Under the pieces are notes generated by a model. The model searched no databases. It was given only the letters and a program-made list of their open reading frames with translations, and was not told the DNA's origin. From Maribacter algicola (GTDB lineage: Bacteria > Bacteroidota > Bacteroidia > Flavobacteriales > Flavobacteriaceae), in contig NZ_QUSX01000001.1 of NCBI RefSeq assembly GCF_003933245.1, forward strand, positions 248,001 through 312,000: a DNA stretch of 64,000 nucleotides, given 5' to 3'. Below, one piece after another: positions 1 through 7,848 of this stretch (position 1 is its first letter; every line of letters begins with the position of its first letter). A program made the translations under genes and the position numbers.

Positions 1-94
1 TAACTTATTGAACTTTAGCGTTACAAAAATTGGCTTTTGCACAACAAAATTTCGACAAGTACCAATATATTGTATTCAAACAAAAAACGATATC

Positions 95-487
95 ATGGAC
101 AATGAAGAATTACTAGGTAAGGAATTGAGCAACCTCTATGCTATTTCAAAACAGGTAAACACCTTTTTCAATGGTAGCAATATCAGTTTTTTGAACGAAC
201 GCCGCAAAACGATGTTGGAGGATTATTTAAAGCTTAGTTGTAAATATGAAAATGAAATTGCGGAAACACTTCGAAATATAAAGGTAAACCCCGGAAATAC
301 AACAGACTCCATAGTAGATGAAATAACAGAGAACCTTCAGGAAGTTATTTCGCAGAAAGGTTACAAAAAAGATTCAAAACAACTAAGCTATATGATGTCA
401 CTGAATCGTTTGATCAGCTATCACGTGGCCAATATAGAAAACATCGGTTTTCTGCTGAACGAAGTGGAACTTAAAAACGTTTCGTAA
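95..487 (+). CDS. Small helical protein, possibly ferritin-like (DUF892-type)
   Basis: The protein is about 130 residues if it starts at the ATG at 95 (MDNEEL...). The frame is open back to position 8, but the upstream residues look unlike a protein N-terminus. It is predicted all-helical: an N-terminal helix (ELSNLYAISKQVNTFF), a central region rich in charged residues, and a C-terminal helix with SLNRLISYHVANIENI. The helix pattern faintly recalls DUF892/YciE ferritin-like stress proteins, but I cannot see a clear metal-binding set, so the assignment is only a suggestion. It appears monocistronic; a weak hairpin lies just past the stop. Confidence 0.55.
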   Translation: MDNEELLGKELSNLYAISKQVNTFFNGSNISFLNERRKTMLEDYLKLSCKYENEIAETLRNIKVNPGNTTDSIVDEITENLQEVISQKGYKKDSKQLSYMMSLNRLISYHVANIENIGFLLNEVELKNVS

Positions 488-528
488 GGCAAATGTTATT
501 CTTAGACGGATTCAGGAGAATACAGGGT

Positions 529-550
529 ACCTCCGTTTCCTGAGGTTTTT
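529..550 (+). terminator. Weak terminator-like hairpin after the first gene
   Basis: Arms ACCTC and GAGGT (5 bp, 8-nt loop) are followed by five T. It sits 42 nt past the stop of the first gene. The stem is short, so this is tentative. Confidence 0.25.
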
Positions 551-858
551 GGTATAGACCTATACAAGTATCGGTCTAATATGGACCAAGGTATCCGGCT
601 TATTAAGATTTTTGATAATATGCCTCTGGAATGGTTCCCATTAGAATACATTCAATATTTTATTACCGTTCCTCCATTCTCATTTTGGCTTTCTCCTATA
701 CCCGGCCAGTTTATTGATAATACGATCCAAAGTTCAAGGTGAAACGTCGGCCATGGCCAGATCGACCGCAATGGTGCACTACGTTTTAACCATTGAGAGT
801 TTGATAAAAAACTGGAAAAACTCCTACCTATCGGGTTTTTAGGATTCCAAAAAAATGA
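551..858. other. Gene-free stretch with short degenerate open frames
   Basis: No convincing gene is visible. A 53-codon ATG frame at 581-742 and an overlapping frame ending at the TAG near 841 (containing the peptide GETSAMARSTAMVHYVL) exist, but neither resembles a family I know. The second lacks a start near its open beginning. Overlapping partial frames could mean a decayed gene. Confidence 0.3.
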
Positions 859-2217
859 TTAAAAAGTGTCCTTCATCCAATTATATGGTTTCCTTTTTAC
901 CCAATTGCCTCTAGTGAAATCTGGAAAATCCTGGGGTTCCCCATTATTGGCAATAGATAGTTCGGACAAGGGTGTAATGGCACTCCAAGCTGCGGCATCG
1001 TAGGCATCCATAGGGGGTGCAATATTCGCTTTGGCAGATTCCACAAAGGCGTTGATTACGAAGAAGTCCATACCACCATGTCCCGCGCCACTGGCGTATT
1101 CGCCATATTTTACCCAAAGAGGGTGGTCATATTTTTTTAGCCATTCATCCGCACTATCCCATTTATGAGGCTCTGATTGTCCCTCAACATAAATTCGGTT
1201 GCCATCCACTTCCCAGAGACCATTGGCGCCCTGCACCCTAAACCCCAAGGAATAAGGTCTTGGCAGATTACAGTCATGGGTAACAATTATGGTCTCGCCA
1301 TTGGAAGTATCGATCGTGGTGGTAATAACATCCCCTTGTTTCCATTTCAACTTGGCATTTGGATGATCTTCCCCGCCTTTGGCCACAATATAATTATGCA
1401 AGCCAATTGCCTTGGTGGCGTGGGAGGTAAGGGACATAAATCGATTCCCCCTATTGATATCGCACATTGCGGCTATGGGCCCTACTCCGTGGGTTGGATA
1501 TACATCGGCATTTCTTAACAAGGAATGTTGGGTACGCCATTTTGCTTCGGAAATTCCCTTTTCTCCAAATTCCACCCCTACACCATAGGCTTCCGTACCA
1601 TCATTGAACTTAACGCCCCTTAGATCGTGCTGATAACCACATCTAAAATGAACCAATTCACCAAAAACATCCTGTCGAACCATGTTCAGAACCGCCAAGA
1701 TATCCCTCCTATAGTTTACGTTCTCCAAGATCATCATATGGGTTCCGCTGCTCTCATGGGTATTCACCAAATCCCAACACTCCTCCATGGTATTTGCGGC
1801 GGAAACTTCCAAGCCTGCGTACTTGCCAGCTTGCATGGCATCCTTGGCCATGCGAGTGTGCCATAACCAAGGGGTCGCAATAATAACCGCATCCACTTCC
1901 TTGCTTTCCAAAAGATTTTTATAGTCCAAATCGTCCTTTCCAAAAACCTGCGGCTTCGCTTTCCCCTTTTCGGAAATCATATCCAGGGCAATTTTCGTTC
2001 GGGCTTGATCTACATCGCATATAGCTGTAACAAGTACATCGTCCCGCATCAATAAATTTCTAAGGTGATTGGTGCCACGCAGGCCCACACCGATCATACC
2101 TACGCGGAGCTTTTGCGCGGAAAAATGCATTCCCATGGAAAATTGTGGCCAAAGGGCCGCTCCTGTTGCCGCTATGGAGGTGGATTTAATAAAATTTCTT
2201 CTGGATTTTGAGTTCAT
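859..2217 (-). CDS. Gfo/Idh/MocA-fold glycosidase, GH109 type, Tat-exported
   Basis: This is a predicted NAD-dependent glycosidase of family GH109, whose founding members are alpha-N-acetylgalactosaminidases that use a transient NAD+ redox step. The N-terminus has a twin-arginine signal (RR at residues 6-7, then a hydrophobic stretch to about 28). A Rossmann motif GVGLRG lies at 43-48, with CDVD near 67. The GH109-typical string of GLEVSA (about 135-140), ECWDLVNT, MMILENVNY, then HDLRG and YPTHGVGP (240-247) and NRGNRF is easy to follow. Length 452 is usual. It is 12 bp downstream of the GHMP kinase on the same strand, so the two probably form an operon. Substrate specificity within the family is inferred, since some members act on other sugars. 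Confidence 0.85.
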   Translation of the reverse strand: MNSKSRRNFIKSTSIAATGAALWPQFSMGMHFSAQKLRVGMIGVGLRGTNHLRNLLMRDDVLVTAICDVDQARTKIALDMISEKGKAKPQVFGKDDLDYKNLLESKEVDAVIIATPWLWHTRMAKDAMQAGKYAGLEVSAANTMEECWDLVNTHESSGTHMMILENVNYRRDILAVLNMVRQDVFGELVHFRCGYQHDLRGVKFNDGTEAYGVGVEFGEKGISEAKWRTQHSLLRNADVYPTHGVGPIAAMCDINRGNRFMSLTSHATKAIGLHNYIVAKGGEDHPNAKLKWKQGDVITTTIDTSNGETIIVTHDCNLPRPYSLGFRVQGANGLWEVDGNRIYVEGQSEPHKWDSADEWLKKYDHPLWVKYGEYASGAGHGGMDFFVINAFVESAKANIAPPMDAYDAAAWSAITPLSELSIANNGEPQDFPDFTRGNWVKRKPYNWMKDTF

Positions 2218-2229
2218 TGCGATACGGTT

Positions 2230-3360
2230 TTATATATTAGAGTGGGTCATGTTTTGGATACGCAACCCCGGGTCGACCTGTATGTTATATGCTTCCTTGG
2301 CACCAGCGGAAAGCAGTGTGTCAACAATTTTAGTTTCAGTACCAGGTTCAGTTAGGACCACGATACTACCGCCACCACCCGAGCCCACAATTTTTGCCCC
2401 GTAGGCACCCTGTTTCAAAACGGCATCGATCATGACATCGATTTTGGGGACCGTAATTTTTAATTTATCCTTCAACAAGGAGTGATGGGCGGTCATCAAC
2501 CTACCTATTTCCTGTAAATCCAAATTCGGTTTTTGCAATTCCAACAAGGCCCTTTGAGTAATATGGTGGTTTTCAATGGCCGCCTCAAAATAAGGAACCA
2601 AATCCAATGGCAGTAGGGGACCATATTTTTTTAGGTCCGAAATGGTGGCCTTGTGAATATTAAAATCATTGTATTTATCCGAAACTATTTGAATGGCCTT
2701 TTGGGCATTTCCCTTAACTCTTCCCAAAAGTCCCACAGTTTCCTTGGGAACCCCAGATACCCCTGTCACCATTCCATCCAATTTAGTACCGATGGTACGG
2801 CATTCAAAAGGTGCCTCTGTTTTGATATGGACAACCCCGCCCATGGCGATACTAAAATGGTCCATCATGCCACCAGGTTCCCTATGTTCCATGATTTCGG
2901 CCCTGTATCCCAGCTCTGCTAAAAACTCCCGGTCGACCGGCCTGTCAATGCCAAAAGCCTCTATTAAAAAATAAATCCATGCCAAAAGAACCGCCGAGGA
3001 GCTGGAATTCCCAGAATTAATGGGGATGTTCCCTGTAATATCCACATCGTAACCCCTGTTTGGGAGACACCCCTCACGTCTTAAAACGCGTAGTGCCGAG
3101 GCGAAATAATCCCGGGGCTCTAGAGATCCGAATTCCTCTGAAATTGGAATATCCCTTTTGGAATCGATATCCTGCATCCGAATCTTAAAAACCCCGGAAT
3201 CGTTGGGCGAGGCTTTTAGAAAGATATGCCGATCAATGGCACAGGCAATTACAGGAAGTCCCAAGTAATCCTGATGGTCCCCAAACAGACAAGTCCTACC
3301 CGGTGCCACTATTTTTATTTCTTTGTCTATCAAAATTCCGATCTCTTTGAATTTGTCCAA
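2230..3360 (-). CDS. GHMP kinase, galactokinase-like sugar kinase
   Basis: This is an ATP-dependent small-molecule kinase of the GHMP superfamily, closest in motifs to galactokinase. The N-terminal signature PGRTCLFGDHQDY (residues 20-32) replaces the classic PGRVNLIGEHTDY. The phosphate-binding loop is PINSGNSSSSA (113-123), with Asn-Ser where galactokinases have Gly-Leu. MMDHF near 167 supplies the likely catalytic Asp, and KIVGSGGGGS (323-332) is the C-terminal motif. Length 376 fits. It is first gene of a likely two-gene operon with the GH109 glycosidase, which suggests phosphorylation of galactose, N-acetylgalactosamine or a related sugar. The exact sugar cannot be read from sequence. 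Confidence 0.8.
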   Translation of the reverse strand: MDKFKEIGILIDKEIKIVAPGRTCLFGDHQDYLGLPVIACAIDRHIFLKASPNDSGVFKIRMQDIDSKRDIPISEEFGSLEPRDYFASALRVLRREGCLPNRGYDVDITGNIPINSGNSSSSAVLLAWIYFLIEAFGIDRPVDREFLAELGYRAEIMEHREPGGMMDHFSIAMGGVVHIKTEAPFECRTIGTKLDGMVTGVSGVPKETVGLLGRVKGNAQKAIQIVSDKYNDFNIHKATISDLKKYGPLLPLDLVPYFEAAIENHHITQRALLELQKPNLDLQEIGRLMTAHHSLLKDKLKITVPKIDVMIDAVLKQGAYGAKIVGSGGGGSIVVLTEPGTETKIVDTLLSAGAKEAYNIQVDPGLRIQNMTHSNI

Positions 3361-3430
3361 CGTATTGCTTTAATACCAGAAGCTAATTGATTTAGAAGGT
3401 ACATCATCAACGTAGCAATGATACAAAAAA

Positions 3431-3444
3431 TGTGTTCGAGCACA
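3431..3444. promoter_or_regulatory. Operator-like palindrome upstream of the sugar-kinase operon
   Basis: The 14-mer TGTGTTCGAGCACA is palindromic except for one base pair (TGTGYTCGARCACA) and has the central TCGA typical of LacI/GntR-type operators. It lies about 70-85 bp upstream of the kinase start. No regulator gene is adjacent. Confidence 0.4.
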
Positions 3445-3453
3445 AATTTAATA

Positions 3454-3551
3454 TTCGGGTAAAACCGAAGTATTAAAACCGTATGCATCTTGACTGACAA
3501 CGAGTACCGCTTTCAAATCAACCACTTGTAATCCCATAGGAGGCACCTATG
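3454..3551. repeat. Two small inverted repeats in the 3.4-3.6 kb intergenic region
   Basis: TTCGG/CCGAA with a 6-nt loop is at 3454-3469, and CATAGG/CCTATG with a 5-nt spacer is at 3535-3551. Together with the 3431 palindrome they are the only structure seen between 3361 and 3626. Their role is unknown. Confidence 0.3.
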
Positions 3552-3626
3552 TTAAAAACCTGTTGATTAAAAAGAGGGCTATGGTTTTAATATTTATTTA
3601 TATTTGGAAATCGACCATCCACACCG

Positions 3627-3857
3627 ATGATAAAAAATATCAAGACCATGTTCAGTAACATGAACGACTCCACGCGCGAGGCAGCCCTCACTTGCCTTTG
3701 CAATGAGTTTAAATTGAACGATAAGCGGTTTATAAAAAAAAATTGGATGATCGGAGGTAGAATTCCAGAGGAGTACCAGGAAAGAACCGTTGTTATTTTC
3801 CAGAATTTATTGCGGGAACAAGCCCTCAAAGTGCGGGAAATTAAGGTAAATCTATAA
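3627..3857 (+). CDS. Small hypothetical protein, possible helix-turn-helix type
   Basis: The protein is 76 residues; in-frame ATGs at 3627, 3648 and 3660 leave the start uncertain. The segment FKLNDKRFIKKNWMIGGRIPEEYQERTVVIFQNLL resembles short Bacteroidota proteins in which a trp-W-x-x-GRIPEE segment links two helices, as in small phage-repressor-like DNA-binding proteins. This is pattern resemblance only. A frame open on the opposite strand (3587-3829) looks like a shadow. No partner gene is evident. Confidence 0.5.
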   Translation: MIKNIKTMFSNMNDSTREAALTCLCNEFKLNDKRFIKKNWMIGGRIPEEYQERTVVIFQNLLREQALKVREIKVNL

Positions 3858-3906
3858 TTACAACCTCTCCGGATTTTACTTAAAAAGTATTTGCAAAACC
3901 TTTAAA

Positions 3907-4998
3907 TCAACGTTCAGGGAAATCAAAAACCTCTCCTTTAACTATGGATGTATCTATAGGTAGACCTAAAATTTCAAGCAGGGTTGGTACTATCTGATTG
4001 CTAAACAACTGTTCCTTTAACCTTATTTCCCCTTTTGCCGTTATGCCCTTTCCAAAGGCTATCAACCATACACTTCCTGCTCCTTGTACATCGGAGCCAT
4101 GACTTCTCCAGGAATCCAACGGTGCAGAGCCACGGCCATGGTCCGAAGTTATCAAAAACAGTGTATTGTCCTTATAAACCGAATCGGATTGGGTAAAATC
4201 CCACAACTCCTTAATAAACAAATCGGTGGTTTGGGCCGATTTCAAATAAGCACCGTAATCCCCATCATGGGCAAAGTCGTCCGTTTCCCCATAGGCGATA
4301 TACACCAATTTTGGATGGTTCTTCTTCATTTCCTCCAAGGCAAAGTAATGGGTGAAAGCATCTAACCTCACGGAACCCCATGGACTGGGCACCTTGGGTT
4401 GTAATTCGTTCAGGAATTGCTCCCTATCAGTTAGAGAATCACCATGTGCTAAATCAAAACCTGCATTGACCGGAACCTTTGACCGTTCCTCATTAATGAT
4501 GTAAGGAAAAACATCCCAGCTACCAAAGGCCGCCACCTTACCTTGATATCTTTGATCTTCGTTGGCTATTTCCAAAATGGTCCTATTGGGGTTTGGCACT
4601 TTGTCATTGCTTGTAATTTGCTCATCATCCGCCCTTCCAGTCAAGATCTCATTATATCCCGGGTAGGAAAACCACATGGAATTGGTCAAATCCACCTTAT
4701 TTCCCAGACTCCTGTTTCCATATATCTGCCCCATAGCTGATACCTCGTTCCAAATAAATGGCAGTAAGGCCTTCCTTCTTTCTACAGAAGATTTCTTCCA
4801 AAACAACCGTTTTAAACTCGTGGTATCCTGTACATAATCACTGTTGGCCACCAAAAGCGAATCCGCACCGGTAAAAAGTTCTTGCCAGCGAAAACCGTCC
4901 AAGGTGATCAGCACGATATTGATTTCTTCTTGTTGTGCCCTTACTTGGGCGCTTCCCATACAAATGAGTAGAAAAAGCATTGGCATTTTATAGTTCAT
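3907..4998 (-). CDS. Alkaline phosphatase superfamily phosphodiesterase (type I PDE/NPP-like), secreted
   Basis: A signal peptide (residues 1 to about 21, ending VRAQ) precedes an alkaline-phosphatase-superfamily domain. The metal-binding Asp is D34 in TLDGFRW. The nucleophile position carries Ser (S111 in SYPGYNE) where nucleotide pyrophosphatases usually have Thr. TDDFAHD (about 240-245), SDHGRG (D286, H287) and SHGSD (H300) give the remaining metal ligands. Length 363 is usual for the short bacterial forms. It probably hydrolyses phosphodiesters or monoesters in the periplasm; the substrate is unknown. It is divergent from the gene at 5195, and a perfect inverted repeat lies between them. 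Confidence 0.8.
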   Translation of the reverse strand: MNYKMPMLFLLICMGSAQVRAQQEEINIVLITLDGFRWQELFTGADSLLVANSDYVQDTTSLKRLFWKKSSVERRKALLPFIWNEVSAMGQIYGNRSLGNKVDLTNSMWFSYPGYNEILTGRADDEQITSNDKVPNPNRTILEIANEDQRYQGKVAAFGSWDVFPYIINEERSKVPVNAGFDLAHGDSLTDREQFLNELQPKVPSPWGSVRLDAFTHYFALEEMKKNHPKLVYIAYGETDDFAHDGDYGAYLKSAQTTDLFIKELWDFTQSDSVYKDNTLFLITSDHGRGSAPLDSWRSHGSDVQGAGSVWLIAFGKGITAKGEIRLKEQLFSNQIVPTLLEILGLPIDTSIVKGEVFDFPER

Positions 4999-5053
4999 TT
5001 TTCGTTTGTTTAATATTTGATTCCTTTTAGTGTATTATCATCTTACCTGAACT

Positions 5054-5086
5054 AAAAGTTATTAACGATCTATATTGATAACTTTT
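5054..5086. promoter_or_regulatory. Perfect 9-bp inverted repeat in a divergent promoter region
   Basis: AAAAGTTAT and ATAACTTTT flank a 15-nt spacer. Each arm reads TAACTTTT outward, close to the flavobacterial -7 box TAnnTTTG. It could be an operator or a pair of overlapping divergent -7 boxes for the genes starting at 4998 and 5195. Confidence 0.4.
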
Positions 5087-5194
5087 GGTGTGCATTTCAT
5101 CGAAAAAATTGCTCTTTTAATCGTGAAAACAAATTCAAAATCTATTTTTGGCCGACCCATTTAGCCAAATATTCATTTACCCATAGCATTTTAA

Positions 5195-5383
5195 ATGAAA
5201 ATACGCCTTTTCAAGTTCCCTTCCCTAGCGTTGCTTGTTTTTGTTTTGCTTATTTTTTCAACCTCCTGTAACAAGGAAACCGATTTGGTTTCTGAATTTG
5301 TCATTAAGGACAGCGTAAAGGTAATTGACCAAAATAGTAATGAGCAGCTTGTAGAAATAGAGGCCGTAGAGGGTTCCAACTAG
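5195..5383 (+). CDS. Short putative lipoprotein
   Basis: The predicted protein has 62 residues. The N-terminal signal (basic MKIRLFK, then a hydrophobic run ending FSTSC) has a good lipobox with Cys at residue 25. The mature part is only about 37 residues, acidic and without a known domain. It stops 92 bp before the molybdopterin oxidoreductase start and could share its transcript. It may be a real small lipoprotein or the remnant of a longer one. Confidence 0.5.
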   Translation: MKIRLFKFPSLALLVFVLLIFSTSCNKETDLVSEFVIKDSVKVIDQNSNEQLVEIEAVEGSN

Positions 5384-5475
5384 TATCCCTTCCCATCCGT
5401 TTGGAGCAACAATAACCGTTTTGGCGACCCTTATTTTCCAATCTTTATAATACCTTAGTGGGAAACTATTTTTTA

Positions 5476-7773
5476 ATGTCCTCCCCATTTAAACGAAACA
5501 TTTCACTAACCGGCGATACCAAATTGACCGGTATTGCGCTTACAGAATCTAAAGAATATGCCGCTGGATTTCCGGGGATTAAAGTCGCGATTCAGCATAC
5601 TTTTAAGGAAATGGGGGCTTTGGAAGCCTTGGGCACGCTTTCCAAAATGAACCAAAAGGACGGGTTCGATTGTGCGGGTTGCGCTTGGCCGGACCCAGAA
5701 AAACCTTCCAAGCTTGGGGAATATTGCGAAAATGGGGCAAAAGCCCTTGCAGAGGAAGCCACATACGAAAAGGTGGATGCCGATTTTTTCAAGGAACACA
5801 GTGTCGAGGAAATTTCAACTTGGTCCGATTTTAAAATTGGCAAGAGTGGCAGATTGACCCAACCTATGATTTTAAGGGAAGGAAGTATCCATTATGAACC
5901 AATCTCCTGGGATGCCGCTTTTGATACAGTTGCCCAATATCTAAAATCCCTGGAATCCCCGGACGAAGCTATTTTCTATACTTCGGGCCGGTCCAGTAAC
6001 GAGGCTGCCTTCCTATACGGACTATTCGTGCGTGCCTTTGGCACCAATAACATGCCGGACTGTTCCAACATGTGCCATGAAAGCAGTGGGGTCGCCTTGT
6101 CCGAGACTTTGGGCATTGGAAAGGGGTCTGTAAAATTGGAGGATTTTGATGCTGCAGAAGTAATCATCGTTATGGGGCAGAACCCGGGAACCAATCATCC
6201 CAGAATGCTTTCCGCACTTGAAAAGTGCAAAAAGAACGGTGGAAAAATAATCAGTATCAATCCCTTGGCAGAGGCCGGATTGATTCGGTTCAAAGACCCA
6301 CAATCCCTTACAGGTATCACAAAGGGCACCTCATTGACGGATATCCATCTTCAGGTAAAAATCAATGAGGACGTTGCCTTGCTAAAATTGATCATGAAAA
6401 AGTTGGCCCGTTTGGAAAAAAACGGGAAAAAAGTGTTCGATCACGGCTTTATCGAAACCTATACCCAGGGATTTGATAGCTTCCTAAAGGACCTAGATCG
6501 CCACAAGGAGAGTGAACTTTTGGCGAGATGCGGTATTCCCGAGGAAACTATTGACGAAGCTGTTTCATTACTGTCGGAAAAAAATAAAATCGTCATCTGT
6601 TGGGCCATGGGACTTACACAACACAAAAATGGCGTGGACAATATCAAGGAATGTGTAAATCTATTACTAAGTAAGGGAAGTTTGGGTAAACCAGGCGCAG
6701 GGACATGCCCGGTTCGGGGACATAGCAATGTACAAGGAGATCGCACGGTGGGTATTATGCATCACGTTTCCAAAGAACTGAATGAGACTATAGAACGTGT
6801 TTTTGGTTTTACCCCACCTGAAAAAGAAGGATTGGATACAGTAAAGGCGCTCAAAGCCATGCACGAAGGGAAGGCAAAAGTATTTGTTGCCTTGGGCGGT
6901 AATTTTGTATCGGCCGTGGCCGATACTTCTTATGCAGCGGAAGCACTTCAAAACTGTGAACTTACCGTACAAATTAGTACCAAGTTGAATCGCAGTCACT
7001 TGGTTACGGGAAAAACAGCATTGATCTTACCGACTTTAGGTCGGTCCGAAAAAGACAATCATAATGGTAAGGACCGATTCCTGACCGTTGAAAACAGTAT
7101 GGGAAAGGTGCATCGAACCAAGGGCATACTGCAACCAAAATCGGAACATTTAAAAAGTGAACCAGAAATTATTGGGGGTATTGCCCAGGCCTATTTCAAA
7201 AACCAGCATCCGGTAGCATGGGAAGATTTGGGCAAGGATTATGATGGTATCCGACAAAAGATGTCCGAAACGTTACCGGGATTCGAATCCGTTCAAAAAG
7301 CGTCCAAAGGAACAGGCTATTACCTACCCAACAACGTTAGGCAACTCGATTTCAGTAAACTGAAAAACGGCAGGGCCCAATTCAGTATTTGCAACTTGGC
7401 AAACCACACCTTACAACCCAACGAATTTATCTTGATGACCATACGTTCCCATGATCAGTTCAATACTACTATCTACGGTCTCAATGACCGCTATAGAGGT
7501 GTTACGAACGAACGCCGTGTGCTTTTTATGAACCAAAAGGATATGGAGAGATTCGGCTATAACACCTTGGACATCGTGGACCTGGTAAGCAACTATGATG
7601 CGGTCGAGCGACGTGCTCAAAGATTTTTTATCGTCCCTTATAATATCCCGCAAGGAAATCTGGGAGCCTATTTCCCGGAAGCCAATATGGTGGTTCCCCA
7701 CAACCATTATGCGGATAAAAGTAATACGCCCATTAGCAAATCCATTATCGTACATTTGGAAAGGTCGAAATAA
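5476..7773 (+). CDS. Molybdopterin oxidoreductase, FdhF/YdeP family
   Basis: This is a large Mo-bis-MGD enzyme of the YdeP/'oxidoreductase alpha subunit' family, related to formate dehydrogenase H. I prefer the ATG at 5476 (MSSPFKRN); a GTG at 5458 is in frame. Cys residues for an Fe-S cluster lie in CAGCAWPDP (C66, C69), with more Cys at EYCENG. NMCHESSG (C200) sits where formate dehydrogenases carry the Mo-ligating Cys/Sec. Further landmarks are VMGQNPGTNHPRM, the KPGAGTCPVRGHSNVQGDRT segment, and the C-terminal cofactor domain with IRSHDQFNTTIYG. Length 765 is normal. E. coli YdeP is linked to acid resistance; formate as substrate is not shown here. No electron-transfer subunit or fdhD is adjacent. 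Confidence 0.85.
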   Translation: MSSPFKRNISLTGDTKLTGIALTESKEYAAGFPGIKVAIQHTFKEMGALEALGTLSKMNQKDGFDCAGCAWPDPEKPSKLGEYCENGAKALAEEATYEKVDADFFKEHSVEEISTWSDFKIGKSGRLTQPMILREGSIHYEPISWDAAFDTVAQYLKSLESPDEAIFYTSGRSSNEAAFLYGLFVRAFGTNNMPDCSNMCHESSGVALSETLGIGKGSVKLEDFDAAEVIIVMGQNPGTNHPRMLSALEKCKKNGGKIISINPLAEAGLIRFKDPQSLTGITKGTSLTDIHLQVKINEDVALLKLIMKKLARLEKNGKKVFDHGFIETYTQGFDSFLKDLDRHKESELLARCGIPEETIDEAVSLLSEKNKIVICWAMGLTQHKNGVDNIKECVNLLLSKGSLGKPGAGTCPVRGHSNVQGDRTVGIMHHVSKELNETIERVFGFTPPEKEGLDTVKALKAMHEGKAKVFVALGGNFVSAVADTSYAAEALQNCELTVQISTKLNRSHLVTGKTALILPTLGRSEKDNHNGKDRFLTVENSMGKVHRTKGILQPKSEHLKSEPEIIGGIAQAYFKNQHPVAWEDLGKDYDGIRQKMSETLPGFESVQKASKGTGYYLPNNVRQLDFSKLKNGRAQFSICNLANHTLQPNEFILMTIRSHDQFNTTIYGLNDRYRGVTNERRVLFMNQKDMERFGYNTLDIVDLVSNYDAVERRAQRFFIVPYNIPQGNLGAYFPEANMVVPHNHYADKSNTPISKSIIVHLERSK

Positions 7774-7848
7774 GTATTTCCCGACCATGCTTTATTCCCC
7801 TTTCAGTAAATTGAACTAACTTTAAAGTGGCCTTTTCCAATCGCTATT

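Noticed and set aside
581..742. 53-codon ATG frame in the first intergenic region
   Set aside because: No family resemblance or ribosome site, and it overlaps another short frame; kept only as a possible remnant.
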